DNA of 12,838 nt from Pseudomonas sp. (GCA_029239415.1 JAQZAY010000118.1:1-12838); one strand, 5' to 3'. Positions 1 to 6,901 are shown, numbered from the stretch's first letter. Numbers and translations: made by a program. The notes: a model not told the origin generated them from the letters alone.

Positions 1-384
1 CAGCCGCGACTGGATCTCGGCGCTGCGATTGTCCTCGAAAAAGCCGGGATGCAGGCTCAGCAGGTGATCGAACACCGCACGGCGCAGGTCGGCCACGCAG
101 CGCTCGCCGATCCACGAGACCAGGTAGAAGCGGCTGAAGGTGCCGAGGGCCAGGGCCAGCACCAGCCCCATGAACACGCCGATGGACTGGTTGAGCAGGT
201 GTGGCGAACGGGTCATGAAGCCTTGGTCGACCAGCAGCCGGATGCCTTGGCCCAGGGACAGGGTGATACCGGCGGTCACCACCAGCGCCAGGAGGGCCAG
301 TAGCAGGCGCGTGCGGTAAGGACGCACAAAGCGCCAGGCCAGGTGCAAGGCCTGGCGTTGCGGAGAAGACAGCGGAGCATGCAT
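1..384 (-). CDS. ABC transporter, fused permease/ATPase, N-terminal part (partial)
   Basis: The first 128 codons of an exporter-type (MsbA/LmrA-like) half-transporter are visible; the gene runs off the left edge. The start ATG at 384 is followed by MHAPLSSPQRQALHLAWRF, an amphipathic N-terminus. Two hydrophobic segments follow, at about residues 26-48 and 66-90. The run ERCVADLRRAVFDHLLSLHP and then FFEDNRSAEIQSRL is the typical first cytoplasmic coupling region of ABC exporters, where 'GEIxSRL' is the usual form. The permease fold is therefore clear, but the nucleotide-binding domain lies outside the window. The substrate cannot be told; lipid or drug export are the common roles of the family. 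The Shine-Dalgarno sequence is weak. The gene is divergent from the small protein at 647. Confidence 0.88.
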   Translation of the reverse strand, partial: MHAPLSSPQRQALHLAWRFVRPYRTRLLLALLALVVTAGITLSLGQGIRLLVDQGFMTRSPHLLNQSIGVFMGLVLALALGTFSRFYLVSWIGERCVADLRRAVFDHLLSLHPGFFEDNRSAEIQSRL

Positions 385-646
385 GGGTCGAGCCTGTGAA
401 AGCGAAAGGTCAAGACTATCATCGCGACGATCGGTGGGAACCCTGGCCCGTCGCTGTGCGTCCCACTTCACGGACGCAGCAGTGGACAGGCCAATGGCCT
501 CCCTGCCTATAACCCTTCGTTCTAAAGGGACTCTGGCGTTCCGACCGTGAATCTGTTGCACTGAGGTCGCCGGGCATGTCGACGCTGTCACACGCGCGAC
601 ATCGCCCGCCTCTACCCTGAGCTGAAACCTGATGAGGAGACAGGAC
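385..646. other. Divergent intergenic region, no recognised element
   Basis: This 262-bp stretch separates the divergent ABC transporter and the small PA1571-like gene, so it must hold promoters for both. I see no convincing -35/-10 pair, sigma-54 site, PvdS box or Fur box. A weak 5-bp hairpin (CCCTT/AAGGG near 509-525) is present, and the plus-strand gene has a good ribosome binding site at its right end. The only long reading frame here (minus strand, overlapping the small gene) has no family character. Confidence 0.4.
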
Positions 647-814
647 ATGAGCATGCACACCCACCAAGACACTCCGAACACCCAGCAACCCCACGAGCAG
701 CTTCACGCCTGTGGTTCGATCATCGATCAGCAAGGCCGCGAAGTGCCGATCACCGAATCGATGATCCAGCAGGCCTGCAAGGCGCTCGAAAAAGAGCGTA
801 GCGAGTCGCATTGA
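647..814 (+). CDS. PA1571-like small conserved protein (55 aa)
   Basis: A 55-residue protein with a polar, His/Gln-rich N-terminus (MSMHTHQDTPNTQQPHEQ) and a conserved-looking C-terminal half, GSIIDQQGREVPITESMIQ followed by QACKALEKE. The pattern 'G.(I/V)ID.QGREVPIT..MIQ.AC..LE' is what I recall for the small Pseudomonas proteins annotated as PA1571 family. I know of no assigned function. It has no signal peptide and no membrane segment, so it is probably cytosolic. The start at 647 is chosen over the in-frame ATG at 632 because GAGGAGA at 634-640 makes an ideal ribosome binding site 6 nt before it, and that site would lie inside the longer version. The gene is monocistronic and ends at a strong terminator 9 nt after its stop. 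Confidence 0.78.
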   Translation: MSMHTHQDTPNTQQPHEQLHACGSIIDQQGREVPITESMIQQACKALEKERSESH

Positions 815-822
815 ATGCAGTG

Positions 823-871
823 AGACCGATCTTCATCCCTGGGCGTCAGAGGGGTGAAGGTCGGTCTTTTT
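823..871 (+). terminator. Strong Rho-independent terminator
   Basis: Arms 823-840 and 850-867 pair over 18 bp with only two G-T wobbles, around a 9-nt loop, and the stem is followed by TTTTT. It sits just after the stop codon of the 55-aa protein. The A-tract that would make it bidirectional is missing, so it serves the plus strand only. Confidence 0.9.
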
Positions 872-943
872 CATGAAGGGCGCTTGGGTCGGTCAGTGAC
901 TGTACGTGCCTCAAAACGGTGAGCCATCATCGGTGCTGCACCT

Positions 944-974
944 CCGCCATCGCGGGCAATCCCGCTCCCACAGG
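944..974 (+). repeat. P. putida-type REP element
   Basis: The sequence CGCGGGCAATCCCGCTCCCA, with its CCGCCAT leader and CAGG tail, matches the well-known P. putida REP core (TCGCGGGxxxxCCCGCTCCCACAGG). The inner GCGGG/CCCGC arms form a short hairpin. It lies between convergent genes (the PA1571-like gene and pdxB), the usual REP location, and is paired with an inverted degenerate copy at 1042. Confidence 0.8.
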
Positions 975-1041
975 TTCGCCACTGCGTGGGCTCACAGGCT
1001 GGCTTTATTGCTAAATTGCTAAAGGCAGTTCATCGCGGTCA

Positions 1042-1062
1042 CCTGTGGGGCTTGCCGGCGAT
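1042..1062 (-). repeat. Degenerate REP element, inverted relative to the copy at 944
   Basis: On the minus strand this reads ATCGCCGGCAAGCCCCACAGG, close to the 'CGCCGGCAAGCCGGCTCCCACAGG' variant of Pseudomonas REPs but with the second arm shortened, so its hairpin is impaired. With 944-974 it forms a tail-to-tail pair like a decayed REPIN/BIME. Confidence 0.6.
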
Positions 1063-1136
1063 AGCGATCTTGCCGCCCACCACCGTTTCCCTTCAGGCCA
1101 GGGTCTATAGACGATCCGCACCCTCTCGACACTACC

Positions 1137-2279
1137 TCACACCACCTGCGCCCCCAATGCCCGCGCCAATGCAGCAATGGCCTGCCCCTGCCCCGCCACC
1201 TTCACCCGCAACCCTTCGATCTCGCGACGCGGTGGATACTGCTTGCGCAGCCGATCGAACCCGGCCTTCTGCGCCGCCACATCGTCGCTCAGGCTGCGCC
1301 GGAAGTCGGCATCGTCGCGGCGCGGGTCGTACACCGCGCGGCACAGGGTCGAGAGCACCCAGGCTGGGTCGGCACTGGCGTCGAAGGTCAGTTCGGTCAA
1401 CGCTTGCGCTGGCAACAGCGCGGCCAGGTGCACCTGGGGCGCCCGGCCCAGCCAACGGCACAGGGCCTGGTACACCTGCGCCGTACCACGCTGGCGCCCA
1501 TCGAGGCTGTAGCCGGCGATGTGCGGCGTGGCCAGGGTGCACAGGTCGGCCAGGGCCAGGTCCACCTGGGGTTCGCCTTCCCAGACATCGAGCACGGCGT
1601 GCAGGTCGTCGCGCGCCTGCAGGCACGCGCGCAGCGCGGCGTTGTCGACCACCGGCCCGCGGCTGGCATTGATCAGCCAGGCGCCGGTGCGCAGCTGCGC
1701 CAGCTGGGCGCCGCCGAGCAGGTGCCAGGTGGGGTGCGGGCCGTCGCGCAGCAGCGGGGTGTGCAGGCTGATCACGTCGCACTGCGCGAGCACCGTGTCG
1801 AGGCTGACGAAGTCACCGCCCTCGCCGGTCTGGCGCGGCGGGTCGCAGACCAGCACCTTCCAGCCCAGCCCGCGCAGCACCTGCACCAGACGGCCCCCGA
1901 CCTCACCGGCCCCGACCACGCCATAGGTACGCGTGGCCAGGTCGACGCCCTCGAGGTCGGACAGGGTCAGCAGGCTGCCCAGCACGTAGTCCACCACCCC
2001 CCGTGCGTTGCAGCCCGGCGCGCTGCTCCAGTGGATCCCGGCCTGGGCGAAATGCTCGAGGTCCAGGTGGTCGGTGCCGATGGTGCAGGTGCCGACGAAG
2101 CGCACGCGGCTGCCCTGCAGCAGGTGGCGATCGACCCGGGTCACCGAGCGTACCAGCAGCACGTCGGCATCCTTGACACAGGCGGCGTCGATGGCGCGCC
2201 CTGGGTAACGGCGGATCTCGCCGAAGCCTGCGAAAAAGGCATCGAGCAGCGGGATGTTTTCGTCGGCAACAATCAGCAT
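1137..2279 (-). CDS. pdxB: Erythronate-4-phosphate dehydrogenase PdxB
   Basis: PdxB oxidises 4-phospho-D-erythronate with NAD(+) or a tightly bound NAD/2-oxoacid couple, the second step of DXP-dependent pyridoxal-5'-phosphate synthesis in the cytosol. The 380-aa protein is the usual Pseudomonas length. It is a D-2-hydroxyacid dehydrogenase: an N-terminal substrate domain ([12 protein letters not shown], then RSVTRVD and [11 protein letters not shown]), the Rossmann loop GAGEVG at 123-128, and the catalytic set Arg207 (NASRGPVVD), Glu236 (DVWEGEP) and His253 ([11 protein letters not shown]). A PdxB-specific C-terminal dimerisation domain follows. The start at 2279 is supported by GGAGA about 7 nt upstream and by the canonical [10 protein letters not shown] start; the longer in-frame start at 2324 adds an unrelated leader. 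It lies 62 bp downstream of tusA on the same strand. Confidence 0.97.
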   Translation of the reverse strand: MLIVADENIPLLDAFFAGFGEIRRYPGRAIDAACVKDADVLLVRSVTRVDRHLLQGSRVRFVGTCTIGTDHLDLEHFAQAGIHWSSAPGCNARGVVDYVLGSLLTLSDLEGVDLATRTYGVVGAGEVGGRLVQVLRGLGWKVLVCDPPRQTGEGGDFVSLDTVLAQCDVISLHTPLLRDGPHPTWHLLGGAQLAQLRTGAWLINASRGPVVDNAALRACLQARDDLHAVLDVWEGEPQVDLALADLCTLATPHIAGYSLDGRQRGTAQVYQALCRWLGRAPQVHLAALLPAQALTELTFDASADPAWVLSTLCRAVYDPRRDDADFRRSLSDDVAAQKAGFDRLRKQYPPRREIEGLRVKVAGQGQAIAALARALGAQVV

Positions 2280-2341
2280 GGGCGTTCTCCAGTCAGGGGA
2301 ACGCAGTGTAGGCGCTGGGGGCACGCCCGACCAGCCAGGGC

Positions 2342-2606
2342 TCAGTCGTGCTTCTTGCGGATCCAGTACAGGTAGGTGCCGGCGTCTTCCTGCTGGTTCA
2401 CCAGTTCATGCCCGAGAAAGGTGCAGAACTTGGGGATGTCGCGACGCGTCGAGGGGTCGGTGGCGATCACCTTGAGCAGGCCGCCGGCCGCCAGGTCACG
2501 CACGTGCTGGTGCAGCATCATCACCGGCTCCGGGCAGTTGAGCCCGCGGCTCCGGGCAGTTGAGCCCGCTGGCATCGAGAACGGCATCGGGGGTGTGGTC
2601 GGTCAT
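2342..2606 (-). pseudogene. tusA: Sulfur carrier TusA, frameshifted by a 22-bp tandem duplication
   Basis: TusA accepts persulfide sulfur from a cysteine desulfurase and passes it on for tRNA 2-thiouridine synthesis and other thiolation routes. The native start is ATG at 2606 ([20 protein letters not shown]), with GGAG 7 nt upstream. After the active-site motif GLNCPEP (Cys17), a second copy of 22 bp shifts the frame. Translation then gives [10 protein letters not shown] and stops at 2498-2496 after 36 residues. The remaining TusA sequence ([19 protein letters not shown] onward, ending in [10 protein letters not shown]) is intact in another frame. That frame is open from an ATG at 2587 with no Shine-Dalgarno and reads [21 protein letters not shown] into the normal body. 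Removing one repeat copy restores a standard 80-aa TusA. It could be a true null, a gene still weakly translated from 2587, a reversible slippage allele, or an assembly artefact. Confidence 0.9.
2526..2569. repeat. Perfect 22-bp tandem duplication inside tusA
   Basis: Copies 2526-2547 and 2548-2569 are identical with no spacer. Each unit encodes the GLNCPEP active-site region of TusA. Because 22 is not a multiple of three, the second copy shifts the reading frame. Confidence 0.97.
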
Positions 2607-2670
2607 GGGCAGCTCCGTGAAAGGGCGCCCATTGTCGCTCATGCGCAGGCGATCAGCCAACCGGGCGCCT

Positions 2671-4293
2671 TCAGGTCAGCAGGTTGCGCAGCGACAGGTG
2701 CCGGGCATACCAGGGCCGCTGTGGAACCTGGCGCGTCAGTCGCGCCAGGGCCTCTTCCGGGCCGAAGGTCAGGCGCAGCGCCAGCTTCATGGTCTCCACG
2801 TCCATCTCCACCGAGCGACCGGGCTGAGTGCCAGGCACGGTGCTGCAGCCATGGGTGAGCGGCCCGAGCCAAGGGTCTCCCACTTCCACCCAATCGCCGG
2901 GTGCGAACCAGCGCACGCCGGCGACCTCCCGCCGCTGCACCTGGCCAGGGTGATGACGCTCATGGGCGCGGTACCAGTCCTCGATACGGTCGTCGATCCA
3001 GCCATGAAACCCCCAGAACACCGGATGGACGTGGGACGAGAACGGATCGCCGAGAAAGTCGTTGTCCGGGCCGAACCAGCGCGGCGCAAAGTCCGCCGGG
3101 TCGCGGGCGAACGGCACCGGTGCGCCATTGGACGGATCGCGTGGCACGCTGGCCCAGCACATGTGCAGCCAGTCATGCAGGGTCATCTCCAACGCCGAGC
3201 CGAAGGCGCCGAGCGACAGGTTGGCCAGGTACAGCGGGTCCTGGTACTGCGATTCCCAGACCTGGAAGTTGCTGCAGAACGTCTCGTCGGTCTTGATCGC
3301 CGAGACCCACTGACCGTAGGCATCATCCCCGGGCGCCTGCCAGGCGGGCGGCACGCTCAGGCCGTCGTGGTTCTCGCAGTAGCGAATGAATCCTTGCCGG
3401 TCCCGCTCGACCGAACGCTGTGGCAACGGAAACTGCTGCCAGGACGGCAGGTCCTGCAAGCGCCGGGCCTGGGCCAGCATGTGCCGGTGCATGAACAGAA
3501 AGTCCACGCCCGAGCCGTTGCGGTGCTTGCGTGGACCGCGGGCATCGCGTTCACGGTCGCGGGGCCCTGGCTGCCAGCCCAGCCCGCGCAGGGCCTGGCG
3601 GCGCTCCTCGGGCAACTCGTGCCAGCGGTCGCGGCTGGCATGCCAGAGTTGATGGAACAGGCGATGTTCGGGGGCGATCACCCATTCGGTCATGCGGTCA
3701 TTGAACGCCAGGCGCTCGCGGGCTTCGGGGAACGGCCGCTTGAGCGCGACGAAGCGGCCATCGGCGACTGGCAGGGTCAACGGCCGGTCGAGGCGCTGCA
3801 GCTGACCGCTCAGGCTGCCCCTGCCCGCGTTGGCGTACTCGCCCCAGACCTCGTCGAGGTCCGCGTCGAAGACGTAGCTCGGCCCGCCACGCTGGCTGAA
3901 CAGCCGCCAGCGTACGCGGCTGCCGTCAACCCCGACCAGGTCGCCGACCACCCGATAGGCGGCGACCGCCTCGCTGCGCAGCGCCTCGCCGGTGTCGAGG
4001 TAGCCGCGCAGGCCGCGGCCCTTGCTGGCCACGTCGAGCAGCAACTCGAGCCCAGTCGCGGGAAGCCCCTCGAGTCGCGCCTGCTGACCGTCGAGGCGGA
4101 TGTCCCAGATACCGCGCAAGCGATCGGCGAGCACCTGGCCGGGGTAGTCGGCCAGTTCGACGCTGGCCTCCCCCGGCGTGACGATATCGTCCTCGGGGTC
4201 GTGGGTAAGCACCTTGTGCGCGTGATAGGCCCCGGTTCCCGCCGCGCCAGCGGCCGCCAGGCCGGCGATGAACCATCGTCGAGAAATTGTCAT
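2671..4293 (-). CDS. pvdP: PvdP-type tyrosinase for pyoverdine chromophore maturation
   Basis: PvdP is the periplasmic copper tyrosinase that oxidises and cyclises the D-Tyr/diaminobutyrate part of (dihydro)ferribactin into the pyoverdine chromophore. The 540-aa protein opens with a twin-arginine signal (SRRWFIAGLAAAGAAGTGA, residues 4-22), as expected for Tat export. Tyrosinase-like copper ligands are visible: FLFMHRH at 266-271 with His214/His218 upstream (CuA candidates), LHDWLH at 372-377 (H-x3-H) and HVHPVFWGFHGWIDDRI at 421-437 (CuB region). Tyr529 in the C-terminal tail matches the placement of the placeholder tyrosine described for P. aeruginosa PvdP (about residue 531 of 544); this is from memory. 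The start at 4293 is preferred over 4326 because it gives the standard Tat leader and has GAGAGG just upstream. A PvdS box lies 48 nt ahead. The stop is 64 bp before tusA. Confidence 0.87.
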   Translation of the reverse strand: MTISRRWFIAGLAAAGAAGTGAYHAHKVLTHDPEDDIVTPGEASVELADYPGQVLADRLRGIWDIRLDGQQARLEGLPATGLELLLDVASKGRGLRGYLDTGEALRSEAVAAYRVVGDLVGVDGSRVRWRLFSQRGGPSYVFDADLDEVWGEYANAGRGSLSGQLQRLDRPLTLPVADGRFVALKRPFPEARERLAFNDRMTEWVIAPEHRLFHQLWHASRDRWHELPEERRQALRGLGWQPGPRDRERDARGPRKHRNGSGVDFLFMHRHMLAQARRLQDLPSWQQFPLPQRSVERDRQGFIRYCENHDGLSVPPAWQAPGDDAYGQWVSAIKTDETFCSNFQVWESQYQDPLYLANLSLGAFGSALEMTLHDWLHMCWASVPRDPSNGAPVPFARDPADFAPRWFGPDNDFLGDPFSSHVHPVFWGFHGWIDDRIEDWYRAHERHHPGQVQRREVAGVRWFAPGDWVEVGDPWLGPLTHGCSTVPGTQPGRSVEMDVETMKLALRLTFGPEEALARLTRQVPQRPWYARHLSLRNLLT

Positions 4294-4341
4294 TGCGCCT
4301 CTCATCCGCCGGACCGTACCGCCCAACCCTGTCCAGCAAGA

Positions 4342-4365
4342 ACGTAGCGCGGCAGGCGAAATTTA
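4342..4365 (-). promoter_or_regulatory. PvdS-type (iron-starvation) promoter of pvdP
   Basis: On the minus strand TAAAT (4365-4361) is followed by exactly 16 nt and CGT (4344-4342). This matches the PvdS extracytoplasmic sigma factor consensus TAAAT-N16/17-CGT perfectly. The CGT lies 48 nt before the pvdP start codon, so pvdP expression should follow PvdS and hence Fur and iron. Confidence 0.82.
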
Positions 4366-4385
4366 ACCCGCGTGAGGCGCGCGTG

Positions 4386-4409
4386 TAATTCACGGGCGAT
4401 CCAGGTCGT
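4386..4409 (+). promoter_or_regulatory. Probable PvdS-type promoter of the SIP gene
   Basis: TAATT (4386-4390), 16 nt, then CGT (4407-4409) matches the PvdS consensus with one mismatch in the -35. It points at the gene starting at 4445 and stands back to back with the perfect pvdP box, the two -35 elements being 20 bp apart. The single mismatch makes it less certain than the other two boxes. Confidence 0.6.
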
Positions 4410-4444
4410 TTCTCCGGTAGGACCCTAGACACGAGGTACGCCCG

Positions 4445-5368
4445 ATGTTCGCCCTTCTGCGCCCCAAACGCTCCCAGGCCACTGCGTACGGCCTGTTCGA
4501 CCTCGAACTCAAGGCCATCGAACGGCTCAGCCCTTCGCTGTGTCGCTACGTGTTCGGTGGCGAGGACGTGCGCCGGATGACCACCTTGGCCCCCGATCAG
4601 CGCGTCAAGCTGTTCTTCCCCACGCCTGCCGGCGCGCCGCCCAGCCTGCCTCACGGCCCCCACTGGCAAAAGGCACGCCGTGGCCTGCGCCCGGAGCACA
4701 CGCCGCCGATGCGCACCTACACCCTGCGTGCGCTGCGCCGCGAGGCGGCGGAAGTGGACGTGGACTTCGTGCTGCACGGCGTCAACGGCCCGGCTTCGGC
4801 CTGGGCGACCGACGCCCGCCCGGGCGACCGCCTGCAGATGGTGGCGCCGAACCTGGACTATGCCGGCGACCCGGGTGGCTATGAGTGGAAGCTGGCCGAG
4901 ACCACACGCCACGTGCTGCTGGTCGGTGACGAAACCGCCCTGCCCGCGATCGCCGGGATTCTCGAGCAACTGGCCGACCGCAGGCCCGAGCTGACCGTGC
5001 ATGCCTACCTCGAAGTGCCCCTGGCGGACGACTGCCTGATGCTGCGCCATGGGCCGAATACGCAGGTGCACTGGTTGCCACGGGACCGATCGGGTCAGGC
5101 CCAGGGGCAAGGAATGCTGCAGGCGGTGCGCGAACGGGTGTCGTTGCCGGCGCCCCAGGGCAGTGGCGAAGCGTTCGACGACATCGACCTGGACCAGCAG
5201 ATCCTCTGGGAGCAAGGCGGCCAGACCGCGTCGGACTTCCAGGCCTGGATCGCCGGAGAGGCGACGGCCGTGCGCGAGATGCGTCGCTACCTGCTCCAGG
5301 AGCGCGGGCTGGCCAAGCGCTGCCTGACCCTGATGGGGTATTGGCGCGCGGGGCAGAGCCTGGAGTGA
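4445..5368 (+). CDS. Siderophore-interacting protein (SIP/ViuB family ferric reductase-like flavoprotein)
   Basis: A 307-aa cytosolic flavoprotein of the SIP family, whose members release iron from ferric siderophores by reduction using NAD(P)H or ferredoxin. Visible motifs are Lys55 in QRVKLFFP, the FAD-binding RTYTLR at 90-95, DFVLHG at 107-112 followed by GPASAWA and PGDRLQMVAP, the C-terminal-domain start HVLLVGDETALPAI at 156-169, and the signature FQAWIAGEATAVREMRRYL at 265-283 followed by GLAKRCLTLMGYWRAG. There is no signal peptide. The start at 4445 has GAGG 8 nt upstream. It is divergent from pvdP and carries its own PvdS-like promoter, which suggests a task in pyoverdine or other siderophore iron handling. 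In P. aeruginosa, iron leaves pyoverdine in the periplasm by the Fpv system, so the substrate here may be another siderophore; this is inference. Confidence 0.87.
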   Translation: MFALLRPKRSQATAYGLFDLELKAIERLSPSLCRYVFGGEDVRRMTTLAPDQRVKLFFPTPAGAPPSLPHGPHWQKARRGLRPEHTPPMRTYTLRALRREAAEVDVDFVLHGVNGPASAWATDARPGDRLQMVAPNLDYAGDPGGYEWKLAETTRHVLLVGDETALPAIAGILEQLADRRPELTVHAYLEVPLADDCLMLRHGPNTQVHWLPRDRSGQAQGQGMLQAVRERVSLPAPQGSGEAFDDIDLDQQILWEQGGQTASDFQAWIAGEATAVREMRRYLLQERGLAKRCLTLMGYWRAGQSLE

Positions 5369-5432
5369 GTACCGTTGACCGGGGCTTTGCAAGGATCGTA
5401 GGGCTGACCTGACAGACGGGGTGGCGGATGTC

Positions 5433-5452
5433 ATGGGCCCTGGCGGGCCCAT
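5433..5452. other. Perfect 8-bp stem-loop between convergent genes
   Basis: ATGGGCCC (5433-5440), a TGGC loop and GGGCCCAT (5445-5452) form a perfect hairpin in the gap between the SIP gene (+) and pvdH (-). AAAAA follows on the plus strand, so neither strand has the T-tract needed after the stem for a standard Rho-independent terminator. It may stabilise 3' ends. Confidence 0.45.
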
Positions 5453-5506
5453 AAAAACAGTCAATGCGTTGTAGCAGAAAAAGACAATCGCCCCTACAGC
5501 TTGCCC

Positions 5507-6901
5507 TCACCCCACCGCTGCCGCCAGCGCCCGCCCGAACCGCGCTGCGACGTCATCGATCTGCTCGGCCGTGATGACCAGCGGCGGCAGGAAGCGCACC
5601 ACCGCCCCGTGCCGCCCGCCCAGCTCGAGGATCAGCCCGCGTCGCAGGCACTCACGCTGCAACCGCGGCGCCAACTGGCGACACACCGGCGGATGCCCCA
5701 AGGCATCGCGCTCACCCTGCGGGTCGACCAGTTCGACCCCCAGCATCAAGCCGCGCCCACGGATGTCGCCCAGCTGCGCGAAGTCCCGCTGCAACCGCTG
5801 CAGATGACCCCGCAGGCGCAAGCCCATGGCCTCGGCGTGGGCGCACACGTCGTGCTCGACCAGGTAGGCGATCACCGCCGACCCGGCCGCCATGGCCATC
5901 TGGTTGCCACGGAAGGTTCCGGCGTGGGCGCCCGGCCCCCAGGTGTCCAGCCACTCGCGGTAGACCACCACCGCCAACGGCAGGCTGCCACCGATGGCCT
6001 TGGACAAGGTGACCACGTCCGGGACGATGCCGGCATGCTCGAAGGCGAACATCCGGCCCGTGCGGGCGAAACCGCTCTGGATCTCATCGACGATCATCGC
6101 CACGCCAGCCTGCTCGGTGAGACGCCGCACCCCACGCAGCCAGTCCAGGTCGGCGGGGATCACCCCGCCCTCGCCCTGCACCACCTCGACGATCACCGCC
6201 GCCGGTAGCGCCACGCCTGCCTCGGGGTCGTTGAGCAGCGTCTCCAGGTAATGCAGGTTGGCCTGCACGCCTGCGGCGCCACCTAGGCCGAAGGGGCAGC
6301 GGTAGTCGTAGGGGTACGGCATGAACTGCACCCCATTGCCGAGCAGCGCCCCGAGCGGTTTTTTCGGTCCCAGGCTGCCCATCAGGCTCAAGGCGCCCTG
6401 GCTCATGCCGTGGTAGGCGCCTTGGAAGGCCAGCACGGTGCTGCGCCCAGTCGCGGTACGGACCAGTTTGAGCGCGGCCTCCACCGCATCGGTGCCGGTC
6501 GGGCCACAGAACTGGATCCTGGCCTCCCGGCGCAGTCCTTCGGGCAGGAGGGCGAACAGGTCCTGGACGAAGCGATCCTTGACCGGTGTGGTCAGGTCCA
6601 GGGTATGCAGCGGCAACTCGTCGGCCAGCACGCGCTGGATGGCCTCCACCACCACCGGGTGGTTGTGCCCCAGGGCCAGCGTGCCTGCCCCGGCCAGGCA
6701 ATCGATGAACTGACGGCCCTCGACATCCTCGACATACACACCCCGCGCGCGCTTGAGCGCCAGCGGCAGGCGCCGTGGATAGCTGCGAGCGTTGGATTCC
6801 TGTTGCTGTTGGCGCAGCAGCAGCGGTGAATCGGTGAATTCGTACAACGGGGCCGGTTCACTGACGGGAACGGCGCGGGCAAGCAGGGTAGCGGTCGACA
6901 T
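5507..6901 (-). CDS. pvdH: L-2,4-diaminobutyrate:2-oxoglutarate 4-aminotransferase PvdH
   Basis: PvdH converts aspartate-4-semialdehyde and glutamate to L-2,4-diaminobutyrate, the residue condensed with D-Tyr to give the pyoverdine chromophore. It is a cytosolic class III (fold type I) PLP aminotransferase. The 464-aa protein closely follows the P. aeruginosa PvdH pattern: EPAPLYEFTDSPLL, RQQQQESNARSYPRRLPLAL, GPTGTDAVEAALK at 133-145 (phosphate binding), Asp272 in VDEIQSGFARTG (pyridine nitrogen), Lys301 in LSKAIGGSLPLAV (Schiff base) and HAGTFRGNQMAMAAG. A housekeeping diaminobutyrate transaminase of ectoine type is less likely given the promoter and neighbours. The start at 6901 (MSTATLLARAVP) has GAGG 9 nt upstream; the longer 6949 start adds an unrelated leader. 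A perfect PvdS box lies 80 nt upstream. It is convergent with the SIP gene. Confidence 0.93.
   Translation of the reverse strand: MSTATLLARAVPVSEPAPLYEFTDSPLLLRQQQQESNARSYPRRLPLALKRARGVYVEDVEGRQFIDCLAGAGTLALGHNHPVVVEAIQRVLADELPLHTLDLTTPVKDRFVQDLFALLPEGLRREARIQFCGPTGTDAVEAALKLVRTATGRSTVLAFQGAYHGMSQGALSLMGSLGPKKPLGALLGNGVQFMPYPYDYRCPFGLGGAAGVQANLHYLETLLNDPEAGVALPAAVIVEVVQGEGGVIPADLDWLRGVRRLTEQAGVAMIVDEIQSGFARTGRMFAFEHAGIVPDVVTLSKAIGGSLPLAVVVYREWLDTWGPGAHAGTFRGNQMAMAAGSAVIAYLVEHDVCAHAEAMGLRLRGHLQRLQRDFAQLGDIRGRGLMLGVELVDPQGERDALGHPPVCRQLAPRLQRECLRRGLILELGGRHGAVVRFLPPLVITAEQIDDVAARFGRALAAAVG

Noticed and set aside
419..811. 130-codon minus-strand frame over the small PA1571-like gene
   Set aside because: Antisense shadow with no family character; the plus-strand gene has clear start and stop signals.
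2624..2669. Possible terminator after pvdP (arms GGCGCCC and GGGCGCC)
   Set aside because: The arms are only 7 bp with a loop of more than 30 nt and a 3-nt T-tract, too weak to call.
2560..4347. Long plus-strand reading frame (595 codons) opposite pvdP
   Set aside because: It is an antisense shadow in GC-rich sequence; pvdP on the other strand has a Tat signal, copper-site motifs and a promoter, while this frame resembles no family.
4294..4444. Fur box search in the pvdP/SIP gap
   Set aside because: No GATAATGATAAT-like 19-mer found; the iron signal would come indirectly through PvdS.
3926..5464. Long minus-strand reading frame (512 codons) across the pvdP start and the SIP gene
   Set aside because: It crosses the divergent promoters and is antisense to the well-supported SIP gene; no recognisable domain.
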